Shown piece after piece: positions 16,658 through 24,994 of a stretch of DNA of 64,000 nucleotides. Position 1 is the first letter of the stretch, and each line of letters starts with the position of its first letter. This DNA is from JAKACU01 sp021821185 (GTDB lineage: Bacteria; Bacillota; Bacilli; Alicyclobacillales; SLC66), in contig DAHWJX010000085.1 of assembly GCA_027343965.1 (NCBI GenBank), forward strand, positions 15,479 to 79,478, read 5' to 3'. The notes below the pieces were generated by a model that saw nothing but the letters and a program-made list of their open reading frames with translations, had not been told where the DNA came from and made no database searches. The translations under genes and the position numbers were made by a program.

Positions 16658-19417
16658 GTGGATTATGATAAGACGTTAAATCTGCCTGAGACGGAGTTCC
16701 CGATGCGTGGAAACCTTCCACAAAAGGAACCGCAGATTCTTGCACGATGGAAGGACATGCATCTGTATGATATGGTGCAAAAAACGAAGCAAGGAAAGCG
16801 CAAATTTATTTTGCACGATGGACCACCGTACGCCAACGGTGACACACACTTGGGTCATGCATTAAACAAGATTTTGAAAGATATTATCGTAAAGTCAAAA
16901 AGCATGGCGGGTTACGATGCTCCGTACGTGCCCGGTTGGGACACGCACGGGTTGCCGATTGAAAACGCGATTATCAAGTCCCAAAAGTTGAATCGTCATG
17001 AGCTTGGTGTTCTTTCGTTTCGTGAGGCATGCGCCGCCTATGCTCGCAAATTTGTTGATTTGCAAAAAGGACAATTTGAGCGTTTTGGCGTACGCGGGGA
17101 TTTTGATCATCCTTATGTCACGATGGATAATGACTATGAGGCCGAACAAATTCGCGTGTTTGGTGCGATGGCCGAACGTGGGTACATTTATAAAGGATTA
17201 AAACCTGTGTATTGGTGTCCGAGTTGTGAGACAGCTTTAGCTGAGGCGGAAATTGAGTATGAAAACAAAGTGTCACTATCAATCTATATTGCTTTTGAAG
17301 TAAAGGATGGCAAAGGCATCTTACCGAATGATGCAGAGATCGTAATTTGGACGACTACACCTTGGACGATTCCAGCCAACGTGGCGATTGCTGTTGGCTC
17401 TGATTTTTCTTATGTATTGGTTGAAATCGATGGAAGAAAGCTCGTCGTAGCCGAAAAATTGCTGGATACCTTTCTGAAAGAAATCGGACAGTCGCAAACG
17501 GCTCCTAAAAAACTATCTGAGTTCACCGGCGAACAACTTGAACATGTGGTTGCTAAGCACCCTTTGTATGATCGTGATTCCGTGGTTATTTTGGGTGACC
17601 ACGTAACGCTGGAAGCCGGCACAGGAGCGGTTCATACAGCGCCGGGTCATGGTATGGACGATTATCTTGTGAGCCTTCGTTATAATTTGCAAGTACTTGC
17701 TCCACTTGATCATAAAGCGCGGTTTACAGATCAAGCACAACCCTACACAGGTCAATTTTATGAAAAGGCAAATCCTGTAATATTAGAGGACTTAAAGCAA
17801 CGTGGAAGGTTGCTTGGTGAAGGCAAGTTAGCTCACCAATATCCACATTGTTGGCGTTGTAAAAACCCTGTGATTTATCGTGCCACAGAACAATGGTTTG
17901 CGTCGATTGAAAAGTTTCGTGAAGCTATGCTTGAACAAATTGAACAGGTCGACTGGGCAATCCCATGGGGTAAAATTCGCCTGCACAATATGGTGGCTGA
18001 TCGCACAGACTGGTGTATTTCGAGACAACGCACATGGGGTGTTCCAATTCCTGCCTTTTATTGCGAGGATTGTGGAGAGTCCATCTTGACGGTACAAACC
18101 ATTGAACATGTTGCTCGGGTGTTTCATGAACATGGATCACAAGCGTGGTGGGCCATGGATGCCTCGGCGTTGTTGCCGGAAGGGTTTCGTTGCGCATGTG
18201 GCAGTACAACATTTCGTAAAGAGCAAGACATCATGGATGTGTGGTTTGATTCAGGGTCAAGCCACATGTCCGTCTTGCGGCAACGAAAAGAACTTTCCTG
18301 GCCAGCGGATTTGTATATTGAAGGGTCTGACCAATATCGCGGTTGGTTTAACTCATCTTTGTCGACGTCCGTTGCCGTCACAGGGCAAGCACCTTATCGA
18401 CAAGTACTATCACATGGATTTACGCTTGATGGCGAAGGACGCAAAATGTCGAAGAGTCTCGGTAATGGGATCGATCCTTTAAAAGTCATTGATCAGATGG
18501 GTGCTGATATTTTACGACTTTGGGTGTCTTCGGTCGATTATCGTGCGGACGTTCGCATTTCTAATGCGATCTTAAAACAAGTTTCTGAAGTATATCGTAA
18601 GATTCGCAATACGTTGCGGTTTTTATTAGGGAACTTGGCTGATTTTACGCCTTCAAACCGAGTCGCTTATCAAGGTTTACGTGAGATCGATCGATATATT
18701 CTTGATCGCTTAGCGCGTGTACAGGAACGCTGCTTTGAAGCTTATGAGCAATACGAATTTCACGTGGTGTACCATGCGATACAAAATTTTTGTGCTAATG
18801 ATTTGTCAAGTTTCTACCTAGACGTGGCTAAAGATACGCTTTATGTCGAGAATGCTGATGCGCTTTCACGCCGCTGTGTACAAACCGTACTTGCTGAGTG
18901 CTTGCGGGTCTTGACGGAACTGATTGCGCCCATCTTAACGTTTACGGCTGATGAAGTTTGGAGTTATGGCCATGACAAAGCGGTACCGAGCATTCAAATG
19001 ACCGAGTGGGAAAAGCTTCCCAAAGAATACCGCGACGATGAACTCAAACATGCATGGGATCGTTTGTTGGTGTTACGAGATGCTGTTTTACAAGCCCTTG
19101 AAGGAGCACGTCAAGCTAAGATGATCGGTCAATCGCTGGCGGCTCGTGTTGATTTGTATCAAGTGGCTGATTATGAGCACATCGCACCCTATCGAGATGA
19201 GTTGCGTGATTTGCTGATTGTGTCGGAGGTTTATTTACATGATCAAGAAGAAACAGCACCTCTAGATGCTGTGAAAACTGATGTGGCGGCGATAACCGTA
19301 GGTGCAGCAGAGGGTGAAAAGTGCGCTCGTTGCTGGCACATCACGAATGATATTGGCGTAGACAGGGAACATTCTGATGTTTGTGGTCGCTGTGCAGAGA
19401 TTTTGCACCAACTTTAG
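16658..19417 (+). CDS. ileS: Isoleucyl-tRNA synthetase
   Basis: A 919-residue class Ia synthetase. The HIGH-type motif appears as HLGH at residues 64-67 in GPPYANGDTHLGHALNKILKD, and KMSKS near residue 596 in GRKMSKSLGNG. The editing (CP1) domain contains WTTTPWTIPANVAIAV. The C-terminal zinc-binding module CARCW...CGRCAEIL is intact, which is the bacterial type with a C-terminal zinc finger. GTG start with GGAGGAG upstream. The ylmH-divIVA-ileS order matches B. subtilis. A strong terminator follows. Confidence 0.97.
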   Translation: MDYDKTLNLPETEFPMRGNLPQKEPQILARWKDMHLYDMVQKTKQGKRKFILHDGPPYANGDTHLGHALNKILKDIIVKSKSMAGYDAPYVPGWDTHGLPIENAIIKSQKLNRHELGVLSFREACAAYARKFVDLQKGQFERFGVRGDFDHPYVTMDNDYEAEQIRVFGAMAERGYIYKGLKPVYWCPSCETALAEAEIEYENKVSLSIYIAFEVKDGKGILPNDAEIVIWTTTPWTIPANVAIAVGSDFSYVLVEIDGRKLVVAEKLLDTFLKEIGQSQTAPKKLSEFTGEQLEHVVAKHPLYDRDSVVILGDHVTLEAGTGAVHTAPGHGMDDYLVSLRYNLQVLAPLDHKARFTDQAQPYTGQFYEKANPVILEDLKQRGRLLGEGKLAHQYPHCWRCKNPVIYRATEQWFASIEKFREAMLEQIEQVDWAIPWGKIRLHNMVADRTDWCISRQRTWGVPIPAFYCEDCGESILTVQTIEHVARVFHEHGSQAWWAMDASALLPEGFRCACGSTTFRKEQDIMDVWFDSGSSHMSVLRQRKELSWPADLYIEGSDQYRGWFNSSLSTSVAVTGQAPYRQVLSHGFTLDGEGRKMSKSLGNGIDPLKVIDQMGADILRLWVSSVDYRADVRISNAILKQVSEVYRKIRNTLRFLLGNLADFTPSNRVAYQGLREIDRYILDRLARVQERCFEAYEQYEFHVVYHAIQNFCANDLSSFYLDVAKDTLYVENADALSRRCVQTVLAECLRVLTELIAPILTFTADEVWSYGHDKAVPSIQMTEWEKLPKEYRDDELKHAWDRLLVLRDAVLQALEGARQAKMIGQSLAARVDLYQVADYEHIAPYRDELRDLLIVSEVYLHDQEETAPLDAVKTDVAAITVGAAEGEKCARCWHITNDIGVDREHSDVCGRCAEILHQL

Positions 19418-19426
19418 GTTCAAGAT

Positions 19427-19463
19427 AAGATTAGGGGAAGCTTAGTGATGCTTCCCCTATCTT
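19427..19463 (+). terminator. Bidirectional terminator between ileS and the convergent small gene
   Basis: A long stem (AGGGGAAGC/GCTTCCCCT extended by AAGAT/ATCTT) with an eight-base loop is followed by TTTAG on the + strand. It also touches the stop codon of the - strand small membrane gene, so it can serve both transcripts. Confidence 0.8.
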
Positions 19464-19639
19464 TAGATAAATTGTGTCACAAGAACAAACAAAAGGCCGA
19501 TCAAGCCGACGATCACAAAGTACGACGTAAATCCCAAGACATCATTATAGAGATACTTGACGGCGAAACTGCTGACCACTTCGATGCCGGCAATCCAGAT
19601 GAGCATGGTACCTAGCGATCGAAACCATCGTCGTCCCAT
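19463..19639 (-). CDS. Small membrane protein of unknown function
   Basis: A 58-residue protein with two hydrophobic spans (about residues 8-25 and 35-57) and a basic N-terminus MGRRWFRS. I do not recognise the family. The ATG at 19639 is favoured because AAAGGGG lies seven bases upstream; an ATG seven codons further out, at 19660, lacks a ribosome site. It is transcribed away from the DksA/TraR-like gene and ends at a good terminator, which supports it being a real gene. No clear promoter was found. Presence in related genomes at the ileS-yteA junction would be the main support. Confidence 0.6.
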   Translation of the reverse strand: MGRRWFRSLGTMLIWIAGIEVVSSFAVKYLYNDVLGFTSYFVIVGLIGLLFVLVTQFI

Positions 19640-19732
19640 ACCAAAACCCCTTTCTGTCATGTCTTACTATCCCACCCGTTTGGACTATTGACAACCTATA
19701 TTTGATGGCAGGCTATGAACTTCTTTTGACAA

Positions 19733-19761
19733 GCATATGGTGATGCACCTAGGAAACACTA
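19733..19761 (+). promoter_or_regulatory. Sigma-F/sigma-G-type promoter before the DksA/TraR-like gene
   Basis: GCATA at 19733-19737, then 14 bases, then GGAAACACTA at 19752-19761. The spacing is identical to that of the sigG promoter at 11617-11644 and the elements fit the forespore consensus. A TTGACA at 19726 has no good sigma-A -10 partner. The transcript would start roughly 40 bases before the gene. Confidence 0.55.
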
Positions 19762-19807
19762 TCTTGGTAAAAACATGGTGTGAGTTTTATCATCAGGGGG
19801 ACTGTTC

Positions 19808-20428
19808 ATGAATGCTATGGATCGATTTGAACAAGAGCGTCAAGCGTTGATCGATGAACGCAATCTCTTACAAAAAAAACTACAGGAAAATGAATCCTAC
19901 GGCTTGGATCATGCTATGAATGATGCAATTGGTGAATTGTCCGGCTATGATCAACATCCAGCCGACATCGCGACAGAGATGTACGAACGGGCAAAGGACA
20001 TTAGTTTACGTGAACATGATTTGGTACGACTTGAACAACTAGAGACAGCTTTGTCGCACTTTGTAGATGGCACATACGGGACGTGTGATCGTTGCCATCA
20101 ACCGATCGAACGGATGCGTTTGTCAGCTCAACCTGCTGCACTTCTTTGCATTCGGTGTGAAGAAAAAAAGGATCATAAGACGCAACCTCATGATCGGCCG
20201 ATTGAGGAAGAAGTGTTGTACCCACCATTTGCGCGAACGAACTTGGATTTCACGGATCAGACAGGTTTTGATGGGGAAGATGCCTGGCAGGCCGTAGCTG
20301 CCATGAATAATCGTCATGGCGATCCTGAATCGTCCATCGATGAGGAACTTTACTCCGAAGGCGGCGGGTATGTGGATGAAATGGATCAAATCTCAAATGT
20401 TCAGTATAAAGCACAACTACCAGACTGA
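19808..20428 (+). CDS. yteA: DksA/TraR zinc-finger family protein (YteA-like)
   Basis: A 206-residue protein. Residues about 1-80 are helical (FEQERQALIDERNLLQKKLQ, then EMYERAKDISLREHDLVRLEQLETAL), followed by a four-Cys zinc finger GTCDRCHQPIERMRLSAQPAALLCIRCEEKK. The C-terminal third, rich in Asp and Glu, contains DGEDAWQAVAAMNN typical of the YteA group found in spore formers. DksA/TraR proteins reach into the RNA polymerase secondary channel; whether this group does so is not established. The ATG has AGGGGG upstream. The promoter resembles forespore promoters, which would make it a sporulation gene. Confidence 0.85.
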   Translation: MNAMDRFEQERQALIDERNLLQKKLQENESYGLDHAMNDAIGELSGYDQHPADIATEMYERAKDISLREHDLVRLEQLETALSHFVDGTYGTCDRCHQPIERMRLSAQPAALLCIRCEEKKDHKTQPHDRPIEEEVLYPPFARTNLDFTDQTGFDGEDAWQAVAAMNNRHGDPESSIDEELYSEGGGYVDEMDQISNVQYKAQLPD

Positions 20429-20501
20429 TTGCTTATGGTGACTTGTCCCTAGCGATTGTCTCATGGTACCATGTGGCAAGGTGAGGGGGCGCGAATCAAA
20501 C

Positions 20502-20987
20502 TTGGTGTATCTCATCGGTCTATTGGTCTTCGTTCTTGATCAGGTAATTAAATGGATCGTTGCTAGCCACGTGGCGGTTGACACAGGCTTTCCCATTTTG
20601 CATGGGGTCCTTGAAATTCTTTATGTGCGTAACACAGGTGCTGCATTTAGCATCTTGACAAATCAGCGGATTATCCTGGTTGTTATCGCTGTGATTGTTG
20701 TATTACTTGTTATTTTTGTTGATCGTAAATTTGCTTCTGGCAAGTTGTCCTTACAAATACCGCTAGGCATGTTACTTGGCGGTGCCGTGGGCAATCTTTT
20801 CGATCGCGTGGTACACGGTTATGTGATCGACTATGTGTATGTGCAGGCGATTCACTTTCCTGTGTTTAATTTGGCGGACAGCGCCATTGTGGTGGCGATG
20901 ATTTTACTCGTTATTCGTTCATGGAAAAGCCATGAGACTGAGGTTCTCGACAAAGGAGGCGACGATCATGAATCAAAAACCTCTTGA
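20502..20987 (+). CDS. lspA: Lipoprotein signal peptidase (signal peptidase II)
   Basis: A 161-residue membrane aspartic peptidase with four spans that removes signal peptides from lipoproteins. The catalytic aspartates lie in NLFDRVVHGYVIDYV and NLADSAIVV, and the RNTGAAFSIL motif is present. The frame extends to an ATG at 20463 without a ribosome site. TTG at 20502 with GAGGGGG about 12 bases upstream gives an N-terminus (MVYLIGLLVFVLDQVIKW) that matches the family. The 3' end overlaps rluD by 20 bases. Confidence 0.92.
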   Translation: MVYLIGLLVFVLDQVIKWIVASHVAVDTGFPILHGVLEILYVRNTGAAFSILTNQRIILVVIAVIVVLLVIFVDRKFASGKLSLQIPLGMLLGGAVGNLFDRVVHGYVIDYVYVQAIHFPVFNLADSAIVVAMILLVIRSWKSHETEVLDKGGDDHESKTS

Positions 20988-21972
20988 TGGTAACCTTGAT
21001 TCTCTAGACATTTTCGATGAGGATGCAGCGCATGAGCAAGTCGTAACGTTTACCGTGCAACAAGACCATTCAGGAATGCGTATCGATAAGTATCTAGCTG
21101 ATGTATCTGATTTGTCACGGACATACCTTCAAACATTGTTAGACCAAGGGAATATCACGATTGGCGCGTTACGTGTTCGGCACAGCAGTAAAAAAGTGTA
21201 TGAGAACGACCGCGTCACTGTCCATATTCCGGCGCCTTTCGCGATTGACGTCACGCCAGAAGATATTGATCTTACTATCGTGTTTGAAGATGAGGATTTG
21301 GTTGTTGTCAATAAGCCTAGAGGTATGGTTGCGCACCCAGGAGCTGGGCATACAAAAGGAACGCTCGTTTCCGCCTTGCTCTTTCATGTCAACAATCTAT
21401 CTGGCATCGGTGGCGCCATACGCCCGGGCATCGTGCATCGAATCGATAAGGATACAAGTGGCCTACTGGTTGTAGCAAAAACGGACCTTGCGCACCACAG
21501 CTTAAGCGAGCAGTTGCGTGAACACTCTGTGGTTCGCGTTTATGAAGCTCTTGTTCACGGACAGATCAACCATGTGACAGGAGTAATTGATGCACCGATC
21601 GGTCGAGATTCGAAAAAGAGGCAGCAGATGGCCGTGGTTCCTGACAACATGGGTAAGGATGCTATCACGCATTTTCGCGTTATGCAAAGGTTTACCTCCT
21701 ATACGCACGTGGAGTTGCGTTTGGAAACAGGCAGAACACATCAGATTCGTGTGCATATGGCTTATATAGGTCATCCGGTTGCGGGTGATCCGGTCTATAC
21801 GAAGCAGGATCCACTGCATCTGGAAGGTCAATTTTTGCATGCAAAAACACTGGGTTTTGTGCATCCACGAACGCAAGAAAGTCTACTATTTCACGCCTCT
21901 TTGCCACCTTGTTTACAACAGGTACTTGATGAACTGATGCGGCGAGATGATTTATCGACGGGCGGTCTATAA
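20968..21972 (+). CDS. rluD: RluA/RluD-family 23S rRNA pseudouridine synthase (YlyB)
   Basis: A 334-residue enzyme with an N-terminal S4 RNA-binding domain (GMRIDKYLADVSDLSRTYLQTLLDQGNITI) and an RluA catalytic domain. The catalytic aspartate is in the HRIDKDTSGLLVVAKT motif near residue 160. The substrate-binding GRTHQIRVHMAYIGHPVAGD is also intact. B. subtilis YlyB occupies the same position between lspA and pyrR. ATG at 20968 has AAAGGAGGCGA upstream, inside lspA. The exact uridine targets cannot be read from sequence. Confidence 0.9.
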   Translation: MNQKPLDGNLDSLDIFDEDAAHEQVVTFTVQQDHSGMRIDKYLADVSDLSRTYLQTLLDQGNITIGALRVRHSSKKVYENDRVTVHIPAPFAIDVTPEDIDLTIVFEDEDLVVVNKPRGMVAHPGAGHTKGTLVSALLFHVNNLSGIGGAIRPGIVHRIDKDTSGLLVVAKTDLAHHSLSEQLREHSVVRVYEALVHGQINHVTGVIDAPIGRDSKKRQQMAVVPDNMGKDAITHFRVMQRFTSYTHVELRLETGRTHQIRVHMAYIGHPVAGDPVYTKQDPLHLEGQFLHAKTLGFVHPRTQESLLFHASLPPCLQQVLDELMRRDDLSTGGL

Positions 21973-21980
21973 CACGATGA

Positions 21981-22009
21981 TTGACCCTGTTCCGGGGCTT
22001 TGTTATAAT
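21981..22009 (+). promoter_or_regulatory. Sigma-A promoter of the pyr operon
   Basis: TTGACC at 21981-21986 and TATAAT at 22004-22009 are separated by exactly 17 bases, just after the rluD stop. The transcript would start near 22016 and contain the PyrR-responsive leader. Confidence 0.88.
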
Positions 22010-22025
22010 GAAAAAAATTATGGGT

Positions 22026-22131
22026 CCTTTAAGCAAGTACAGAGAGACTTGCAAGGAAACGGCGACATGATATGCGTAGCATTATTTTGGCGTATCTTGA
22101 GGGCTACCTTCCTTGGAAGGTAGCCTTTTTT
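22026..22131 (+). promoter_or_regulatory. PyrR-dependent attenuator in the pyr leader
   Basis: The PyrR-binding hairpin runs from 22026 to 22056: GCAAGT pairs with ACTTGC, CCTT with AAGG, and the loop reads ACAGAGAG, matching the known CAGAGAG...TTGCAAGG anti-antiterminator consensus. A perfect terminator, GGCTACCTTCC-TT-GGAAGGTAGCC followed by six T, lies at 22102-22131. By analogy with B. subtilis, UMP-bound PyrR would stabilise the first hairpin and so allow the terminator to form. This is the only such element seen in the operon. Confidence 0.9.
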
Positions 22132-22159
22132 GTCTTTCGTTTCTGGGGGTGGATGATAA

Positions 22160-22717
22160 GTGAAAGTACCAGGGGAAATTACGTTGCTCGATGCGGAGAG
22201 TATGCGCAGAGCTTTATCCCGTATCGCTTACGAAATTGTAGAGCGCATCAGTGAACTTGACCGTTTGGTTTTGTGCGGTATTCACACGCGCGGTTCGGTA
22301 TTGGCCGATCGTTTAGCACAAAAAATCCAAGAATTGGAGGGTTACTCCATTCCGCATTTTGCTATCGATATTTCGCACTATCGTGATGACCGTTTGATTA
22401 TTGATGATCAAACCGGGATCAGACAGCATAATGCATCGCTTGGTCACGAATTTGTACCTTTGATTGATGCCAAATCCATTGTGCTCGTCGATGATGTGCT
22501 TTTTACGGGAAGAACTGTTCGTGCCGCATTGGATGCATTGACGAGCACGGCCCGTCCTGATTTGATTCAGTTAGCCGTGCTGATTGATCGAGGCCATCGG
22601 GAGTTACCGATTCGTCCTGATTATATTGGCAAAAACATTCCTACGGCACGAACAGAACGTGTCCAGGTTCTTGTAACCGAAATTGATTTAAAAGACGGTG
22701 TTTACCTGAAAAAGTAA
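22160..22717 (+). CDS. pyrR: Pyr operon regulator / uracil phosphoribosyltransferase PyrR
   Basis: A 185-residue type I PRTase-fold protein. It contains the PRPP-binding motif SIVLVDDVLFTGRTVRAALDAL near residue 110, GIHTRGSVLADRLAQKI near residue 42, and AVLIDRGHRELPIRPDYIGKNIPT near the C-terminus. PyrR binds the leader RNA hairpin upstream and represses its own operon when UMP is high; it also has weak UPRTase activity. GTG start with GGGGGTGGATGA upstream. No uracil permease gene (pyrP) follows, unlike B. subtilis. Confidence 0.96.
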   Translation: MKVPGEITLLDAESMRRALSRIAYEIVERISELDRLVLCGIHTRGSVLADRLAQKIQELEGYSIPHFAIDISHYRDDRLIIDDQTGIRQHNASLGHEFVPLIDAKSIVLVDDVLFTGRTVRAALDALTSTARPDLIQLAVLIDRGHRELPIRPDYIGKNIPTARTERVQVLVTEIDLKDGVYLKK

Positions 22718-22755
22718 CTCGGAAAGATGAGCAACGTATGTCAGGGGGTTTTGTA

Positions 22756-23673
22756 ATGAATCACGTGATTAGTGCTAAGGCGTTCACGAAGGATCAACTG
22801 CAGTCGCTGCTTGAAGAGGCGAGTGCCATGCAAAACATACTCTCACAAGGCGGCAGCCGGCTTTTAGACGGGAAAATTATGGCGGCGTTATTTTTTGAAC
22901 CGTCGACTCGTACCCGCCTGTCTTTTGAAACGGCCATGCATCGGTTGGGGGGCCATGTGATCAGCACAGAAAATGCTCGTGAATTTTCTTCTGCTATCAA
23001 AGGGGAAACTTTGGAAGACACAATTCGTGTAGTAAGTGGTTATGCAGACGTCATTGTTCTTCGTCATTATGAGATTGGCGCTGCTTCGCGTGCGGCACTT
23101 GTGAGTCAGGTTCCCGTCTTGTCAGCGGGTGACGGGGCTGGGGAGCATCCAACACAGGCGTTGCTTGATCTTTTCACGATATATCGGGAAATTGGGCGCA
23201 CAGAAGATGTAACGATAGCTATGATTGGGGATTTGATGTACGGGCGTACGGTTCATTCCTTGGTGTACATGCTAAGTCAATTTCCTGGCATTCGGTTGAT
23301 TTGCACGGCCCCGCAAACAACACCTATGCCGGCTGATGTCATCGAATATGCCTCGTCGCGAGGCGTGCGCGTAGAATTTGAGCAGGATTTGCATGTGGCA
23401 GCAAAAAAAGCCGACGTGTTATATCAGACAAGGGTACAGAAAGAACGTTTTCCAACGCTCGAACAATACGAGATGAGCCGAGATGCGTACATTATTGATG
23501 AATCGATTCTTGAATTGATGGGGCAACGCTCGATCATCATGCATCCGTTGCCGAGGCTAGGTGAAATTACGCAAGCGGTTGATCAAGATCCGCGCGCTGC
23601 GTATTTTCGACAAACTCATTATGGTGTACCCGTGCGCATGGCATTATTGAAGCGAGCGGTCGTGAAGGGATAG
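22756..23673 (+). CDS. pyrB: Aspartate carbamoyltransferase catalytic subunit
   Basis: A 305-residue enzyme that condenses carbamoyl phosphate with aspartate. The carbamoyl-phosphate-binding motif FFEPSTRTRLSFETAMHRLGG is near residue 45 and the aspartate-binding region around MHPLPRLGEI near residue 262. Length matches B. subtilis PyrB (304). The frame begins at 22738, but the ATG at 22756 has GGGGG seven bases upstream. No pyrI regulatory subunit is present, as expected for Bacillota. No attenuator lies in the 38-base gap after pyrR. Confidence 0.96.
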   Translation: MNHVISAKAFTKDQLQSLLEEASAMQNILSQGGSRLLDGKIMAALFFEPSTRTRLSFETAMHRLGGHVISTENAREFSSAIKGETLEDTIRVVSGYADVIVLRHYEIGAASRAALVSQVPVLSAGDGAGEHPTQALLDLFTIYREIGRTEDVTIAMIGDLMYGRTVHSLVYMLSQFPGIRLICTAPQTTPMPADVIEYASSRGVRVEFEQDLHVAAKKADVLYQTRVQKERFPTLEQYEMSRDAYIIDESILELMGQRSIIMHPLPRLGEITQAVDQDPRAAYFRQTHYGVPVRMALLKRAVVKG

Positions 23674-23697
23674 CGAACTGATAGAGGAGGCAAGGCA

Positions 23698-24975
23698 ATG
23701 GGCACTTTATTGCAAGGTGGTTATGTGGTCGATCCTGTACAAGGCACGGTACAGGTCGCTGACATCTTGATGGAGGGAGATGTTATTTCGCGTATCGGAC
23801 ATGCATTGTCTGCAACAGGACATACGGTGCGCGATATGCGTGACTTGTACGTACTGCCTGGATTGATCGATGTCCACGTGCATTTACGGGAACCTGGTTT
23901 TACCCATAAAGAAACGATTGAAACCGGTACGCATGCGGCAGCCGCTGGAGGATTTTCACGCGTGTGCAGTATGCCTAACACGTCACCTGTAACAGATGAT
24001 CCGGAAATCGTACGCTATATCGTCAATGAAGCAAAACGCCATGGGTACGCTACGGTGCATCCGATCGCTGCAGTAACGAAGGGATCCAAAGGAGAACAGG
24101 TAACGGACTTTCGTGCTTTACAAGATGCGGGTGCGGTTGCTTTTTCAGATGATGGGCGGGGTGTGCAATCAGCCGCTATCATGAAAGAAGCTTTACTTCT
24201 CGCAAAAACACTGGGCGTACCGATCGCCGTTCATGCGGAAGACGAACTGTTGTCGCGTCATGGCGTGATGCATGAGGGGGATGTGTCCCGTGAACTCGGC
24301 GTTCAAGGTATCCCAACAGAAGCGGAAAGTGTTATGATCGCTCGCGATCTTTTATTGGCTAAAGCGACGGGAGCTCATGTGCACATTTGTCATGTGAGTC
24401 CTGAAACAGCCGTACATGCGGTTCGCGAGGCAAAACGCCAAGGTATTCATGTGACGGCGGAAGTGGCGCCCCATCATTTGCTCTTAACGGATCAGGCGGT
24501 AAAAACATTGGGCGCACATGCCAAAGTAAATCCTCCCTTGCGCTGTGAAGCTGATCGGATAGCTTGCGTACAGGGGTTTCTTGATGGAACACTTGACATC
24601 ATCGCAACGGATCATGCGCCACATACACAAGAGGAGAAGGCTCTTGCCATCGATAAGGCGTCTAATGGCTTTGTTGGGCTTGAAATTAGTTTCCCGTTAC
24701 TTTATACGGCGTTCGTGCAAAGTGGCCTGATGCCCCTTGTGGAACTTGTTCGGCGTATGTCTTCCCTCCCTGCACAACTTTTTCATCTGCCTGGTGGCCG
24801 TTTGCAAGAGGGCGGGCAGGCAGACCTTACTGTGATTGACCCGTATACGACACGGGTTGTCAACCCGAGGTTGTTTCACTCGAAGGGTAAGGCTACACCG
24901 TTTTATGGTAAGTCACTGGTCGGATGGCCACTTGTAACCTACCATGCTGGGCAGCTAGTCCATGATATCTTATAA
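23698..24975 (+). CDS. pyrC: Dihydroorotase
   Basis: A 425-residue amidohydrolase that cyclises carbamoyl aspartate. Metal ligands are visible in DVHVHLREPG near residue 60, VHAEDE near residue 178, ICHVS near residue 231, and IIATDHAPHTQEEK near residue 300. It belongs to the longer class I type found in Bacillota, where it may associate with PyrB. ATG with GAGGAGG upstream; 24 bases after pyrB. Confidence 0.96.
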   Translation: MGTLLQGGYVVDPVQGTVQVADILMEGDVISRIGHALSATGHTVRDMRDLYVLPGLIDVHVHLREPGFTHKETIETGTHAAAAGGFSRVCSMPNTSPVTDDPEIVRYIVNEAKRHGYATVHPIAAVTKGSKGEQVTDFRALQDAGAVAFSDDGRGVQSAAIMKEALLLAKTLGVPIAVHAEDELLSRHGVMHEGDVSRELGVQGIPTEAESVMIARDLLLAKATGAHVHICHVSPETAVHAVREAKRQGIHVTAEVAPHHLLLTDQAVKTLGAHAKVNPPLRCEADRIACVQGFLDGTLDIIATDHAPHTQEEKALAIDKASNGFVGLEISFPLLYTAFVQSGLMPLVELVRRMSSLPAQLFHLPGGRLQEGGQADLTVIDPYTTRVVNPRLFHSKGKATPFYGKSLVGWPLVTYHAGQLVHDIL

Positions 24976-24994
24976 GAGAGGGAGGGGATAACCT

